Source: CAZJYI01 sp964550025
GTDB lineage: Bacteria; Verrucomicrobiota; Kiritimatiellia; UBA8416; CAYOBW01
DNA: 30,409 nt
Direction of reading: 5' to 3'
Assembly (NCBI GenBank): GCA_964550025.1
Contig: CAZJYI010000135.1
Location: 1 to 30,409, forward strand
Shown here: piece by piece, positions 1-7,910 of the stretch
Position numbering within the stretch: the first letter of the stretch is position 1
How the letters are laid out: each line of letters begins with the position of its first letter
The notes under the pieces: generated by a model
Databases searched by the model: none
What the model saw: only the letters and a program-made list of their open reading frames with translations
Told to the model about the DNA's origin: nothing
Translations under genes and position numbers: made by a program

Positions 1-255
1 GTTCCCCTCCCAAATCGTAATCCCACTCCTCCCCCTCACCAATCGTCCCAATGCCCCCTCCGAGACGATCGGGGCGCCGGACAGTGCGATTACGATCCGG
101 GAAAGCCGCGTCTCCCATCCCGCGGGTCCGCCCCACCCGTGGGCCTCCCCTCGCCATTCGCGTCCATTCGCGTCCATTCGCGGTTTGCATTCCCCTCTTG
201 CCGCGGCTACGCTGCCCCCGTGTTCTCTGTGGTTGACCCAACGGCCCAACGCAAC
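1..255. other. Repeat-rich intergenic region at the window edge
   Basis: No gene is supported here. An imperfect stem pairs ATCGTAATC at 14-22 with GATTACGAT at 88-96, with a nested ATCGTC (42-47)/GACGAT (64-69) pair. Further on, CGTCCATTCG is repeated in tandem at about 161-180, next to the phrase TTCTCTGTGG. These look like dispersed intergenic repeat DNA rather than coding sequence. The stem could fold in RNA, but no T-run makes it an obvious terminator. Confidence 0.5.
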
Positions 256-882
256 ATGAGGATCGTCGCAATCAGTGATACGCACGCCCTGCATCGCTCG
301 GTGGACATTCCGCCGGGCGACGTTCTCGTGCATGCGGGAGACATCACCGGGCACGGTGCCATCGACGAGGTGAGGGGATTCAACACGTTCCTGGCAACGC
401 TGCCGCACCCCCACAAGATCGTCATCGCCGGCAACCACGACTTCTGCTTCGAGAAGGACCCCGTGGCAAGCAGGGCGGAACTGACCAACGGCATCTACCT
501 GCAGGACGAGGCGGTGGAGATCGGCGGCATCCGCTTCTACGGCAGCCCATGGCAACCGTGGTTCTTCGACTGGGCATTCAACCTGCAACGAGGTGCCGAA
601 ATCAGGGCGAAGTGGGACCTGATCCCGAGCGACACGGACGTGCTGATCACTCACGGTCCCCCCCGCGGACACGGAGACATGACCTGCCGCGGAGAAGCGG
701 CGGGGTGCGATGATCTCCTCGAGGCCGTCGAGCGGGTACAGCCGCGCGTGCACATCTTCGGACATATCCACGAGGGCGCAGGGGTCACTCTGAATGGCAG
801 GACGACGTTCATCAACGCCAGCATCTGCGACCTCGCCTACCGGCCGGTGAACGCACCGGTGGTCTATGAGTACGACCTGTAA
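256..882 (+). CDS. Calcineurin-like metallophosphoesterase, MPPED-like
   Basis: A 208-residue cytosolic phosphoesterase with the full dimetal motif set: D8 and H10 in SDTH, D29 in HAGD, N60-H61-D62 in GNHD, H133 in THGPP, and H170/H172 in FGHIHEG. The order and the surrounding text (GSPWQP, a tract like WAFNLQRG, KWDLIPSDTDVLITHGPP) resemble the MPPED1/MPPED2 branch, whose members hydrolyse phosphodiesters such as cyclic nucleotides weakly in vitro. The physiological substrate cannot be read from sequence. I chose the ATG at 256 because MRIVAISDTH begins the first beta strand; the 39 residues readable upstream come from repeat DNA. There is no signal peptide or transmembrane segment. It stands alone, followed by 424 bases of repeats. 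Confidence 0.9.
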   Translation: MRIVAISDTHALHRSVDIPPGDVLVHAGDITGHGAIDEVRGFNTFLATLPHPHKIVIAGNHDFCFEKDPVASRAELTNGIYLQDEAVEIGGIRFYGSPWQPWFFDWAFNLQRGAEIRAKWDLIPSDTDVLITHGPPRGHGDMTCRGEAAGCDDLLEAVERVQPRVHIFGHIHEGAGVTLNGRTTFINASICDLAYRPVNAPVVYEYDL

Positions 883-956
883 CGCGTTTCCTCTGTCAGC
901 CACGCACGGGGATGAACTGCGGAGATCGCCGCTCTTTGTCCTCACCTTCGTCCTTA

Positions 957-1033
957 CCCTTGTCTTTACCTTCGTCTTTACCCTCGTCTTCCCCCCACGC
1001 AGATTAAGGTAAAGACGATGGCAAAGACGAAGG
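957..1033. repeat. CGTCTTT-family inverted repeat, copy 1
   Basis: Left arm 957-984 and right arm 1006-1033 are made of GTCTTTACC/TTCGTCTTT units and their complement. They pair imperfectly, roughly 25 of 29 positions. The loop carries CTCGTCTTCC and CGCAGATTA. A second copy with the same arms and nearly the same loop lies at 29465-29540 in the same orientation, so this is a dispersed family and not a local accident. It sits in an intergenic gap. A hairpin in RNA is plausible, but no T-run follows. Confidence 0.75.
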
Positions 1034-1197
1034 GCGGGAATGCACCACGGTCTCCCCGTGCAGGCCGCGCACCGACCGGCGCAATCGGCGCATCATGGTC
1101 TTCCGGCGTGATGCATCCGGTTCCGACTTCTGTGCGCGGATTGAGTCTAAGCCCGGCAATTGAATGGCCACAGAAGTCACAAAACCCACAAAAGGAG

Positions 1198-1250
1198 AGA
1201 TTTCAGATTTCGAACTTGTTTCGGATTTCTAGTTTCGCTATTCGGGTTGC
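1198..1250. repeat. ATTTCGGATTT-family repeat, copy
   Basis: The run contains CAGATTTCGAACTTG, TTTCGGATTTC and TAGTTTCGC. It is the same simple-sequence family as the large inverted copy at 7721-7878 and the fragment at the right window edge. Translated, it gives the FRISxF text often miscalled as protein. Function unknown. Confidence 0.65.
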
Positions 1251-1306
1251 CACTCGTATGATCTTTGCGGATCCGTTTTTGATAGACAACCTTGGGGGTT
1301 CCACCG

Positions 1307-2269
1307 ATGCCACTACTGTTCGACATGCCGCTGGAGAAACTGGAGGCGTACGAGGGCACCAATCCTCGCCCCGACGACTTCGATGCGTTCTGGGAACGCA
1401 GCCTGGAAGAGATGCGCGCCCTGGACGCCGCCGTGGAACTGCGGCCCGCGGAGTTCCAGACGCCGTTTGCCGACGGCTTCGACCTGTTCTTCACCGGGGT
1501 CGGAGGCGCCCGCGTGCATGCGAAGTTTCTCCGGCCGAAAGGCGTTGAAGCCCCCCACCCCGCCGTCCTCATCTTTCACGGATACTCGGGGTCCGCCGGC
1601 GACTGGAGCGACAAGCTCGGCTTCGCCGCCATGGGCTACAGCGTCGCGGCGCTGGATTGCCGCGGCCAGGGCGGCCTGTCCGAGGATCCCGGCGGCGTGG
1701 TCGGAAACACGCTACGCGGCCATATCATCCGCGGCCTGGACGGCCCGCCGGACAACATGCTCTTTCGCCAGATCTTTCTCGATACAGCCCAGCTCGCCGA
1801 CATTGTCATGGCGATGCCGGAGGTCGACGCAACCCGCGTCGGCGTGACCGGCGGCAGCCAGGGCGGCGGCCTCGCGCTGGCCTGCGCCGCGCTCGTTCCA
1901 GACATCGCCCTGGCGGCACCGGTCTTTCCATTCCTGTGCGATTACCGCCGCGTGTGGGAGATCGACCAGGCCCGCGATGCCTACGCCGAGCTGCAGGACT
2001 ATTTCCGTCGCTTCGACCCGCTGCACGAACGCGAAGAGGACGTCTTCCGCAAGCTCGGGTACATCGACGTCCAACATCTGGCACCGCGTATTCGGGCGCG
2101 CGTGCTGATGGCCGTCGGACTCATGGACACCATCTGCCCGCCGTCCACCCAGTTCGCGGCCTACAATAAGATCTCCTCCCAGAAATCCCTGCGCCTCTAC
2201 CCCGACTTCGGTCACGAGGGCCTGCCGGGGCACAACGATGCCGTGTTCCAGTTCCTGAGCAAGCTCTGA
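1307..2269 (+). CDS. Acetyl xylan esterase / cephalosporin-C deacetylase family (CE7)
   Basis: A 320-residue alpha/beta hydrolase that would remove acetyl groups from xylo-oligosaccharides or related acetylated compounds. Family marks are visible in order: an N-terminal DFDAFW tract, RGQGG, the nucleophile elbow GGSQGG (Ser near residue 184), DTICPPST carrying the catalytic Asp, and FGHEG carrying the catalytic His. CE7 proteins are usually about 320-325 residues, so the gene is complete. The ATG at 1307 gives the usual N terminus; an in-frame TTG at 1292 would add five residues with no family support. No signal peptide is seen, so it probably acts in the cytosol on imported oligosaccharides. 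No other carbohydrate gene is adjacent. Confidence 0.92.
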   Translation: MPLLFDMPLEKLEAYEGTNPRPDDFDAFWERSLEEMRALDAAVELRPAEFQTPFADGFDLFFTGVGGARVHAKFLRPKGVEAPHPAVLIFHGYSGSAGDWSDKLGFAAMGYSVAALDCRGQGGLSEDPGGVVGNTLRGHIIRGLDGPPDNMLFRQIFLDTAQLADIVMAMPEVDATRVGVTGGSQGGGLALACAALVPDIALAAPVFPFLCDYRRVWEIDQARDAYAELQDYFRRFDPLHEREEDVFRKLGYIDVQHLAPRIRARVLMAVGLMDTICPPSTQFAAYNKISSQKSLRLYPDFGHEGLPGHNDAVFQFLSKL

Positions 2270-2303
2270 TCGCCCGAACTCCGCCGGAAAGACCCAGGTG
2301 TAG

Positions 2304-2324
2304 CGGAACGCGCCAGGCGTTCCG
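2304..2324. repeat. Perfect 8-bp hairpin between convergent genes
   Basis: CGGAACGC (2304-2311) and GCGTTCCG (2317-2324) form a perfect 8-bp stem around a GCCAG loop, in the 73-base gap between the convergent esterase and LamG genes. The tail is TTCCCC, not a T-run, so this is either a weak bidirectional terminator or a REP-type palindrome. Confidence 0.5.
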
Positions 2325-2342
2325 TTCCCCGCCCCCCCGGGC

Positions 2343-3590
2343 TCAGTCGTTCAGTCCTTCGTCGTACAACTGCCTGACTTCCCCGTGCGATAGTCCCCGG
2401 TCGAACACACGGCAGTCGTCGAGAATCCCCCCGAAGTACCTGTCCGCATTGCCGGGACTTGCTCCGAAGAAGACGCCCTCCCGGCCCACAATCCATGGTC
2501 CAACCGGCACACCGGCGTCTTGAAGCTCGCCGTTGAGGTAGATCTTCAGATCGCGCCCGCTGCTCACGAAGCAACCGTGGTACCAGGTCCCGGCTTGCAG
2601 AACGGCTGTCGTCTCACCGCGATCGGCGTTGCCGTTCAGAGTGGCGCCCAGGCTGCGTCCGCCCGTACCCAACGCCACCACCACGATATCCTCGCCTTTG
2701 TGCCAGACAAACAGCCTTACCCACGGCTGCAGGCTTTCTGCCTTGAACCACATCGCGATGCTCTTGGGCGCATCGTTGGCCAGCACGACGGAATCCGGCG
2801 CCTCCAAGTAGTCATCGACCCCGTCGAACACCATTCCGCCACCGCGCTGCCCCCGGGAGCGTGTGTGTCTTGGGCCGTGAAGCGCAGCATCGTTCCCGTT
2901 CCGACTGACATCTCTGACGCGCTTGCCCCGCACGTCATACCTGTCGAAACCGTAGTCCAGAAGAAGACCACGCCTGAGCTCTCCCGAGGGGCCGCGCCTC
3001 TCGTCGAGCTCGGGCCGCGCCGCAGATCTGATGTTCGAATGGGTTACATTCTGAGATGCTGTGAGCCCGCTTTCGAGATCCGCACGGACAAAGGCCATTC
3101 TGCCAAGCTCCGCTTTCACCCGCTTCGCGTCCTCGAATTTGCCATTCTGCGTCAGCCTCCTCATCAAGGCCCGGAGATGCGGCTTGTACCTGCCAATAAG
3201 TTGGAGGTGTCGTTTGTCTCTGGTCTCATCGGCAGCGGCCACAGCCCTGGCGTGAGCATGCCGTACCGCGACAACATCGTCAGGCAGAGACACGCCATCC
3301 TCCTCGGGGACGACCTTCTCCTCATTGAACCGCTTCCGCTCGGCCTCAACGGCAAGGTATGTGTCGAGATCGCCACGGGCTTTCGATCGCCTGGCGATAA
3401 CCGTCAGTGCGGCATCGTAGCGCGGCGATGCGGCACGCTGCTCTCGCGCGTGCAACTCCGCAATACCGTTCAGAGCCCTTTCGTAGGTCGTTCGCAACTC
3501 ATCCAGCCCCTGCCGCCCGGCGGTTCTCTGCACTCCGACGGCCGCCGCAATGAGCAGGTACACCCACAGAGCAATGATCCGTCGTTTCAT
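2343..3590 (-). CDS. Secreted LamG/concanavalin-like domain protein
   Basis: A 415-residue exported protein. Residues 1-25 are a signal peptide (MKRR, then a hydrophobic run ending in AAAVGVQ). About residues 30-190 are charged and helical, with a possible coiled coil. The last 200 residues or so form a LamG-like jelly roll: LDYGFDRYDVRGK, MVFDGVDDYLEAP, SIAMWFKAE, GTWYHGCF, LKIYLNGELQDAG, and a final GGILDDCRVFDRGLS. Such domains bind carbohydrate or protein at the cell surface; the ligand is unknown. The ATG at 3590 follows AGGAGA at good spacing. The frame stays open far upstream, but that extension runs antisense through the EIIA gene and is not credible. The EIIA gene lies 194 bases upstream on the same strand. 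Confidence 0.8.
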   Translation of the reverse strand: MKRRIIALWVYLLIAAAVGVQRTAGRQGLDELRTTYERALNGIAELHAREQRAASPRYDAALTVIARRSKARGDLDTYLAVEAERKRFNEEKVVPEEDGVSLPDDVVAVRHAHARAVAAADETRDKRHLQLIGRYKPHLRALMRRLTQNGKFEDAKRVKAELGRMAFVRADLESGLTASQNVTHSNIRSAARPELDERRGPSGELRRGLLLDYGFDRYDVRGKRVRDVSRNGNDAALHGPRHTRSRGQRGGGMVFDGVDDYLEAPDSVVLANDAPKSIAMWFKAESLQPWVRLFVWHKGEDIVVVALGTGGRSLGATLNGNADRGETTAVLQAGTWYHGCFVSSGRDLKIYLNGELQDAGVPVGPWIVGREGVFFGASPGNADRYFGGILDDCRVFDRGLSHGEVRQLYDEGLND

Positions 3591-3784
3591 CGTACAACTC
3601 TCCTTTCTGAAACTGACGGTATCATCGCGCAACGACCGGACCGCGAGTATTACAATTGATGACCTGGTTTGTAATCCGGTTCGCCTGGCAGACGTCGACC
3701 TGGCGACACGGAGACCGGGGAGAGGCAGGAGATCCCGCCGGCGGCAGGGGGACGGTGACTCGCTGACCCCGCAGCCCCGGTGCG

Positions 3785-4231
3785 TCACTCCGCCAGCACG
3801 GCGAGCATGTCTTTCGTGGTGTCCGCGTTGAGCAGGCGTTCGCGCGTGTCGGCGTCGATCAGCAGCTTGCTGATCTCGGCCATGAACTTGAGGTGGGGGC
3901 CCGTGTCTTTGAGGGGCGAGAGGGTCATGATGAAAATGCGTGACGGTTCTCCGTCGAGAGACTTGAAGTCGGCGCCCTCCTTCTTCAGGGCAACGGCCGT
4001 GACCAGTTCCTTGATGGAAGCGGTTTTGCCGTGGGGGATGGCGATGCCCATCTGCATCCCCGTCGACATCTTGCCTTCCCGCTCGAGAACGGCGTCGAGC
4101 GCGTCCTGACGGTCGGGGACCTTGCCCGTCTCCGTCAGCAGGTCGATCATCTCCTCGATGATATCCGCCTTGGATTCGCCCGCCAGGTGTGTCCGATAGC
4201 AGCCGTCCTTGAGGGCTTGCTTGAAATCCAT
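3785..4231 (-). CDS. ptsN: PTS fructose-type EIIA domain protein (PtsN-like)
   Basis: A 148-residue stand-alone EIIA of the fructose/mannitol (PtsN) type. The phospho-acceptor is H67 in GIAIPHGK. A typical strand follows (FIMTLSPLKDTGPHLKFMAEIS), containing the second conserved His. The length matches PtsN (about 150-160). No membrane PTS permease, HPr or EI is visible in this window. Together with the single-domain form, this suggests a regulatory EIIA of the nitrogen-PTS kind rather than a transporter part. Linkage to rpoN/hpf, typical of proteobacterial ptsN, is not present here, so the symbol is a family label. The start at 4231 has AGGA about ten bases upstream. Confidence 0.85.
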   Translation of the reverse strand: MDFKQALKDGCYRTHLAGESKADIIEEMIDLLTETGKVPDRQDALDAVLEREGKMSTGMQMGIAIPHGKTASIKELVTAVALKKEGADFKSLDGEPSRIFIMTLSPLKDTGPHLKFMAEISKLLIDADTRERLLNADTTKDMLAVLAE

Positions 4232-4537
4232 TGTCGTGTCCTGCCGGATTCATCGCACGCTCCGCCAGCGCACGAAAGGGGCAAGTTGTGCCAGAAAGGC
4301 GGCGAGCGATGCAACATGAAACATCACGCGGGAGGTGGTCGAGTAGCAGGGGCGCATCCGCTTCGATGTTGTTCAGCCGGCGGCATCAACCCCTACTCTA
4401 CCTCCTACTCTCTCCCAATGACCGTGGGGAAAGAGCAGGGGGTTTGGAGTACGGGCTGGAGTAGGGGTGGGAACGTGGGCACGGAACGGGAGTTCGGGTG
4501 GCGACAACGGGCGGCGATAGCGGTGGACGATTGAGGA
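4232..4537. other. Intergenic region with a long inverted repeat
   Basis: There is no gene in these 306 bases between EIIA and the TonB receptor, both on the minus strand. It should carry the EIIA promoter, but I cannot pick one with confidence. The main structure is the inverted repeat at 4389-4468, listed separately. Confidence 0.5.
4389..4468. repeat. Inverted repeat, CCCCTACTC arms
   Basis: ACCCCTACTC at 4389-4398 is the exact complement of GAGTAGGGGT at 4459-4468. The flanking TACCTCCTACTC and GAGTACGGGCTG continue the pairing imperfectly. The arms extend about 22 bases with a loop of about 36. It lies just downstream of the minus-strand TonB-receptor gene, so it could end that transcript or be a dispersed repeat. 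No T-run supports an intrinsic terminator. Confidence 0.6.
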
Positions 4538-6619
4538 TTAGAACAACCAGGTCAGCTTGGCGTAGACGCTGCGCTCGACTTCGTATCCGGTGAGCTCGGA
4601 ATGCCATTCTTCGCCCAGGTTGCGGCCGACGATAGACAGCTCGACGTCCGGCACGGGTTCCCAGGCGATGCGAGCGTCAAACGTTGTGTATGCGTCGATG
4701 CCGTAGGACGGAAGTTCGTCCACGAACCGAACCGTGACATCACACTGGACGTCCGAGGGGAGGTCCACCTGGGAACGGAAGCTGGCCATGTGCCGCGGCG
4801 ACGAGCCTTCAGCCAGTGAGGCGGCACTGAGGTCCGTACCCCCGGCCTTCACGTCGAAGTCGGACTCGAGGTAGGAGTAGGCTGCAATCATGCGCCAGTT
4901 CCTGAGGGCCTCCCACGTTGCGGAGATCTCCGCGCCGTACGAGTGTCCTTCCATCCGGTTGCCGGCCAGCAACAGGCGGTAATAGCGAGAGGGCGAGTCC
5001 AGTTCGATGAATCCCCCCGTCACATCTTCGTAAGTGCGCAGCTCGTCGTAGTCGTTGTGGAACAGTGCGAGATCCAACCAGAACGAGCGGCCGAGCAGGC
5101 TGCGGCCGCCCACTTCGTACGCCATCAATTCTTCGGAATCCACGTCACTGCCGCGCGTCTCGGTATACCCGGGGAGACCGGCGGTGTCGTAGGGGGCCGG
5201 CATGGATGAAGACGCTGTGACCTGAAAGCCGTTTCCCTCCACGTCGGCGCGGGACGGCGTCCGCACGGCACGCGTGACCGCGCACCAGACCGTGTGGCGC
5301 TTCGAAGGAGCGAACACGCAGCGGATGCTGGGCTGGACTTCCCAGTCCGTGTATTCGTTATGCTCCAGCTTTGACCCGATCTTCACTCGAAACGTGTCGC
5401 CGACAACGCGGATATCGTCCTCAACAAAAAGGCTGGCATAGCGGCGCTTCTTCTCCGCGGGATCGACATGGTTGAGCGTGACATCGGGTTTGTAGTGGTA
5501 CGCATCCGATATATATCGGAAACCGGCACCGCAGACGATATCGTGGCGTTCCCCGGCCGCGAAACGGTACTGGGAGTCCACGTCGCTGGTTTCGTATTTC
5601 AGGTCGGCGATTGTGTTGTGTTTGGACTTGCGATCGTAGAAAGCCTGGATCTTGAGATCGCGGTCTTCGGCGGGCTTGTAGCGGAAACAGCCGACCGCGT
5701 AGAACTGGTTCATCCGCCATCGGGAGTCCTCAGCCCAGCCGTAGGGAGGATCGAGGGACGACAGGGCGTAGACGCTGTCCGCGTCCGCTTCATAGTAGCG
5801 CGCCTGCAGACTGAGATCGCAGGGCTCGGCAGGATCCCACTCCAGTCCGCATCCGCCCAGCACGTGGTCGAAATCGCTGAACACGCCCGAATTGTGGTTA
5901 CCATCCCAATGGTCACGGTCCGCGTACTTGAACCACGCGGCCCCGTAGAGATCCCCCCCCAGATGATCCCCCACGCGCACACTCGCCGTAACGCGGTCCA
6001 GCGTCCCCACCCCCACGTTGACGGCGCCCCCGACGCGCCGCTTGACGGTCTTCGTGACAATGTTGATGATCCCGCTGACGGCATTTGCTCCCCACACGGT
6101 CGTGCCCGGACCGCGAATGACCTCGATTCGCTCGATGTCCTCCACCAGGATCTCCTGTTCCGCCCAGAACACGCCGGGCGTGAGTGGCGAGTAGATACTG
6201 CGACCGTCAACCAACACCAGCAGCTTGTTTGACGGCCACACGTTGAGCCCGCGCACCGAGACCTGCCAGTCGTTTTCGTTGTACTGCGCGACCAACACAC
6301 CCGGAACGAGACGCAGCAGGTCCGGGAGGGTCGTTGCGCCGGAACGGCGAATGTCCTGCTCCGTGAGAACGAATACCGCCGCCGACGTATCCGCCATGGC
6401 TTCGGGTTTGCGGGAGGGAGATGTGACCTTCATCTGCGCCAGTTTGTCAATCGGCATGTCCGCAAGCACAGAGACGCGGGACCGCGGTGCGTTCGTCGCG
6501 ACAGGGGCAGCGCCGGAGCAATACGCGGTGCAGACCGCGAGTACAGCAAGGAGACAGAAGACGCCCCTCCCACTCGTCGTCCGGCTAGTTTGACCGATCG
6601 GAAATCTCACGAATCGCAA
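4538..6619 (-). CDS. TonB-dependent outer-membrane receptor
   Basis: A 693-residue outer-membrane beta-barrel for active uptake of an iron chelate, cobalamin or oligosaccharide. After a signal segment (hydrophobic run about residues 19-37) comes a TonB-box-like stretch (KLAQMKVTSPSRK). A plug domain follows: VFVLTEQDIRRSGATTLPDL, VSVRGL, LLVLVDGRSIYSP, IERIEVIRGPGTTVWGANAV and GIINIVTK. A barrel with many aromatic strands ends in Phe (LTWLF), the usual sorting residue. The longest start is a TTG at 6619 with GGAGAGGA five bases upstream; a GTG at 6610 is the alternative. The substrate is not deducible, and no TonB/ExbBD or periplasmic binding gene is adjacent. Confidence 0.9.
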   Translation of the reverse strand: MRFVRFPIGQTSRTTSGRGVFCLLAVLAVCTAYCSGAAPVATNAPRSRVSVLADMPIDKLAQMKVTSPSRKPEAMADTSAAVFVLTEQDIRRSGATTLPDLLRLVPGVLVAQYNENDWQVSVRGLNVWPSNKLLVLVDGRSIYSPLTPGVFWAEQEILVEDIERIEVIRGPGTTVWGANAVSGIINIVTKTVKRRVGGAVNVGVGTLDRVTASVRVGDHLGGDLYGAAWFKYADRDHWDGNHNSGVFSDFDHVLGGCGLEWDPAEPCDLSLQARYYEADADSVYALSSLDPPYGWAEDSRWRMNQFYAVGCFRYKPAEDRDLKIQAFYDRKSKHNTIADLKYETSDVDSQYRFAAGERHDIVCGAGFRYISDAYHYKPDVTLNHVDPAEKKRRYASLFVEDDIRVVGDTFRVKIGSKLEHNEYTDWEVQPSIRCVFAPSKRHTVWCAVTRAVRTPSRADVEGNGFQVTASSSMPAPYDTAGLPGYTETRGSDVDSEELMAYEVGGRSLLGRSFWLDLALFHNDYDELRTYEDVTGGFIELDSPSRYYRLLLAGNRMEGHSYGAEISATWEALRNWRMIAAYSYLESDFDVKAGGTDLSAASLAEGSSPRHMASFRSQVDLPSDVQCDVTVRFVDELPSYGIDAYTTFDARIAWEPVPDVELSIVGRNLGEEWHSELTGYEVERSVYAKLTWLF

Positions 6620-6785
6620 TTGTGTCCTCTCCCCGCTAGTCGCATAACCATTTGATGTTCCACAGAATCATGGGACATGTCAAGCGTTCACCAGGGGCGT
6701 TGCCCACGAGACCTTGACTTCAGCGCACTACAGGCCTATAACGGTTCCCGTCGCAGTCGCAGACCTGGCGGGAGGAGACAGCACT

Positions 6786-7694
6786 GTGAATATCAATTTC
6801 GACTGTCCGCAGTGCGGACAGAACCTGGAAGCACCGAACGATTTGGCGGGAGCGGAGCTGGCCTGCCCGAACTGTTCGGCTCAACTCAGGATCCCGACCT
6901 TCGATCCGCAGGGGCGCCTCGGAGCCGCAACGCTGGTTGACGCGCAACCCACACCCACGCTGGAACCGCCGCGAAAACCCGTGCATTTCCAACTGCGCCC
7001 CATGGACCAGTCCACGACAGGGGCGGAGACCCAGTGTCCCAACTGCAAGCAGGGCCTGGGGTCGGGCGCGGTCATATGCGTTCACTGTGGGTACGATCTC
7101 AGAAACCGGAGGAGCCTGCGAACCAGGGCGGGACAGGGCGGGGGCGGCGCATCGGCGGCCCGTTTCGCTGTCATCGCGGTGCTTGCGGTCCTCGCGCTGG
7201 CAGGCGCCTTCGTCGGGTACGACCTCCTCCAGAGGCGCCATGCGTCCAGGCGGGCGGCAGCCCTCAAGGCCCGCGAGCAAGAGGCCGAGAGGAAGCGGCT
7301 GGCCGAAGAAGCGGAGGCCCGGCGCCTTGCCGAGGAGAAGGCACGTCAAGCGGAAGAGGAGCTTCGCCGCAAGGACGCTGCACGCAAGGAAAAGGAAGAA
7401 CGGCTGGCCCACGAGCGCACACTGAAGCGCAAGGAGTACGACGCCAAGAATCTCTTTCTGGATTTCAGCCCCTGGTCATCCCAGTCGGGCAATGTCGTCT
7501 CGGCCAGAGTCGAGGGCTACGGCAGTCTGTGGGTCGTGCTGAAGACGAAGACGGGCGACATGCTGGCCGTCGAGCGCGGCAAACTGTCCGCTCACGACCA
7601 GGAGAGGTTGAGAGACGCCGACGCCATCCTCAAGGCCGGCACGCCCGAATGGGACGAGTACGCGCGCAACATGGCCGCGACGCAGACGAATTAG
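6786..7694 (+). CDS. Zinc-ribbon, single-TM protein with SHD1-like C terminus
   Basis: A 302-residue predicted membrane protein. Residues 6-40 hold a ribbon with two CPxC knuckles (CPQCGQ, CPNCSA). A second pair follows near residues 80-105 (CPNCKQ, CVHCGYDLRNR). One transmembrane helix is formed by the FAVIAVLAVLALAGAF stretch near residues 125-147. Next is a roughly 75-residue Lys/Glu/Arg-rich coiled coil. The tail (about residues 220-285: FSPWSSQSGNVVSARVEGYG, WVVLKTKTGDML, KLSAHDQERL) resembles the SHD1 fold found in many PVC proteins. The GTG at 6786 is chosen because GGAGGAG lies eight bases upstream and the ribbon begins at once; the longer frame starts at a TTG with no ribosome site. 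Exact role unknown; scaffold or sensor is plausible. Confidence 0.75.
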   Translation: MNINFDCPQCGQNLEAPNDLAGAELACPNCSAQLRIPTFDPQGRLGAATLVDAQPTPTLEPPRKPVHFQLRPMDQSTTGAETQCPNCKQGLGSGAVICVHCGYDLRNRRSLRTRAGQGGGGASAARFAVIAVLAVLALAGAFVGYDLLQRRHASRRAAALKAREQEAERKRLAEEAEARRLAEEKARQAEEELRRKDAARKEKEERLAHERTLKRKEYDAKNLFLDFSPWSSQSGNVVSARVEGYGSLWVVLKTKTGDMLAVERGKLSAHDQERLRDADAILKAGTPEWDEYARNMAATQTN

Positions 7695-7720
7695 CGCGTG
7701 TCCGAACACGGGTCCGGACG

Positions 7721-7878
7721 AAAAACCCGAAATCCGAAATCCGAAACAAATCCGAAATCCGAAGGTCCAAATGACCGAAAGGAAGAGAGGACTCCGCATC
7801 TTCTCTTCCGTTTTCCCCCATTCTCCCTTTTCGAGTTTCGGATTTGTTTCGAGTTTCGGATTTCGAATTCCGGGTTTT
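7721..7878. repeat. Large inverted CCGAAAT/ATTTCGG repeat
   Basis: The left arm (7721-7763) is built of CCGAAAT units beginning AAAACCCG. The right arm (about 7830-7878) is its near complement and ends CCGGGTTTT. Inside is a second pair, GGAAGAGA near 7781 and TCTCTTCC near 7802. The whole gap between the convergent genes at 7694 and 7911 is therefore a nested cruciform-capable structure. It shares its unit with the copies at 1198-1250 and at the right window edge. It could block read-through in both directions. Confidence 0.8.
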
Positions 7879-7910
7879 CACACACGTACTACCTCGCTGA
7901 ACAGGGGCGG

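Larger units (their letters stand above)
883..1306. other. Intergenic region holding two repeat families
   Basis: There is no credible gene in these 424 bases. They contain a CGTCTTT-type inverted repeat at 957-1033 and one copy of the ATTTCGGATTT-type repeat at about 1198-1250, both listed separately. The open frames across this stretch translate low-complexity repeat text. A GGGGG tract at about 1294-1298 may serve as ribosome binding site for the esterase that follows. Confidence 0.6.

Noticed and set aside
1018..1548. A 176-residue plus-strand frame
   Set aside because: Its first part is repeat DNA and its second part is out of frame with the CE7 esterase.
2520..3659. A 379-residue plus-strand frame
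   Set aside because: It is antisense to the LamG protein gene, which has a signal peptide, a ribosome site and a recognisable domain.
3591..4253. An N-terminal extension of the LamG protein
   Set aside because: The frame runs through the EIIA gene in another frame and has no family text; the signal peptide starts at 3590.
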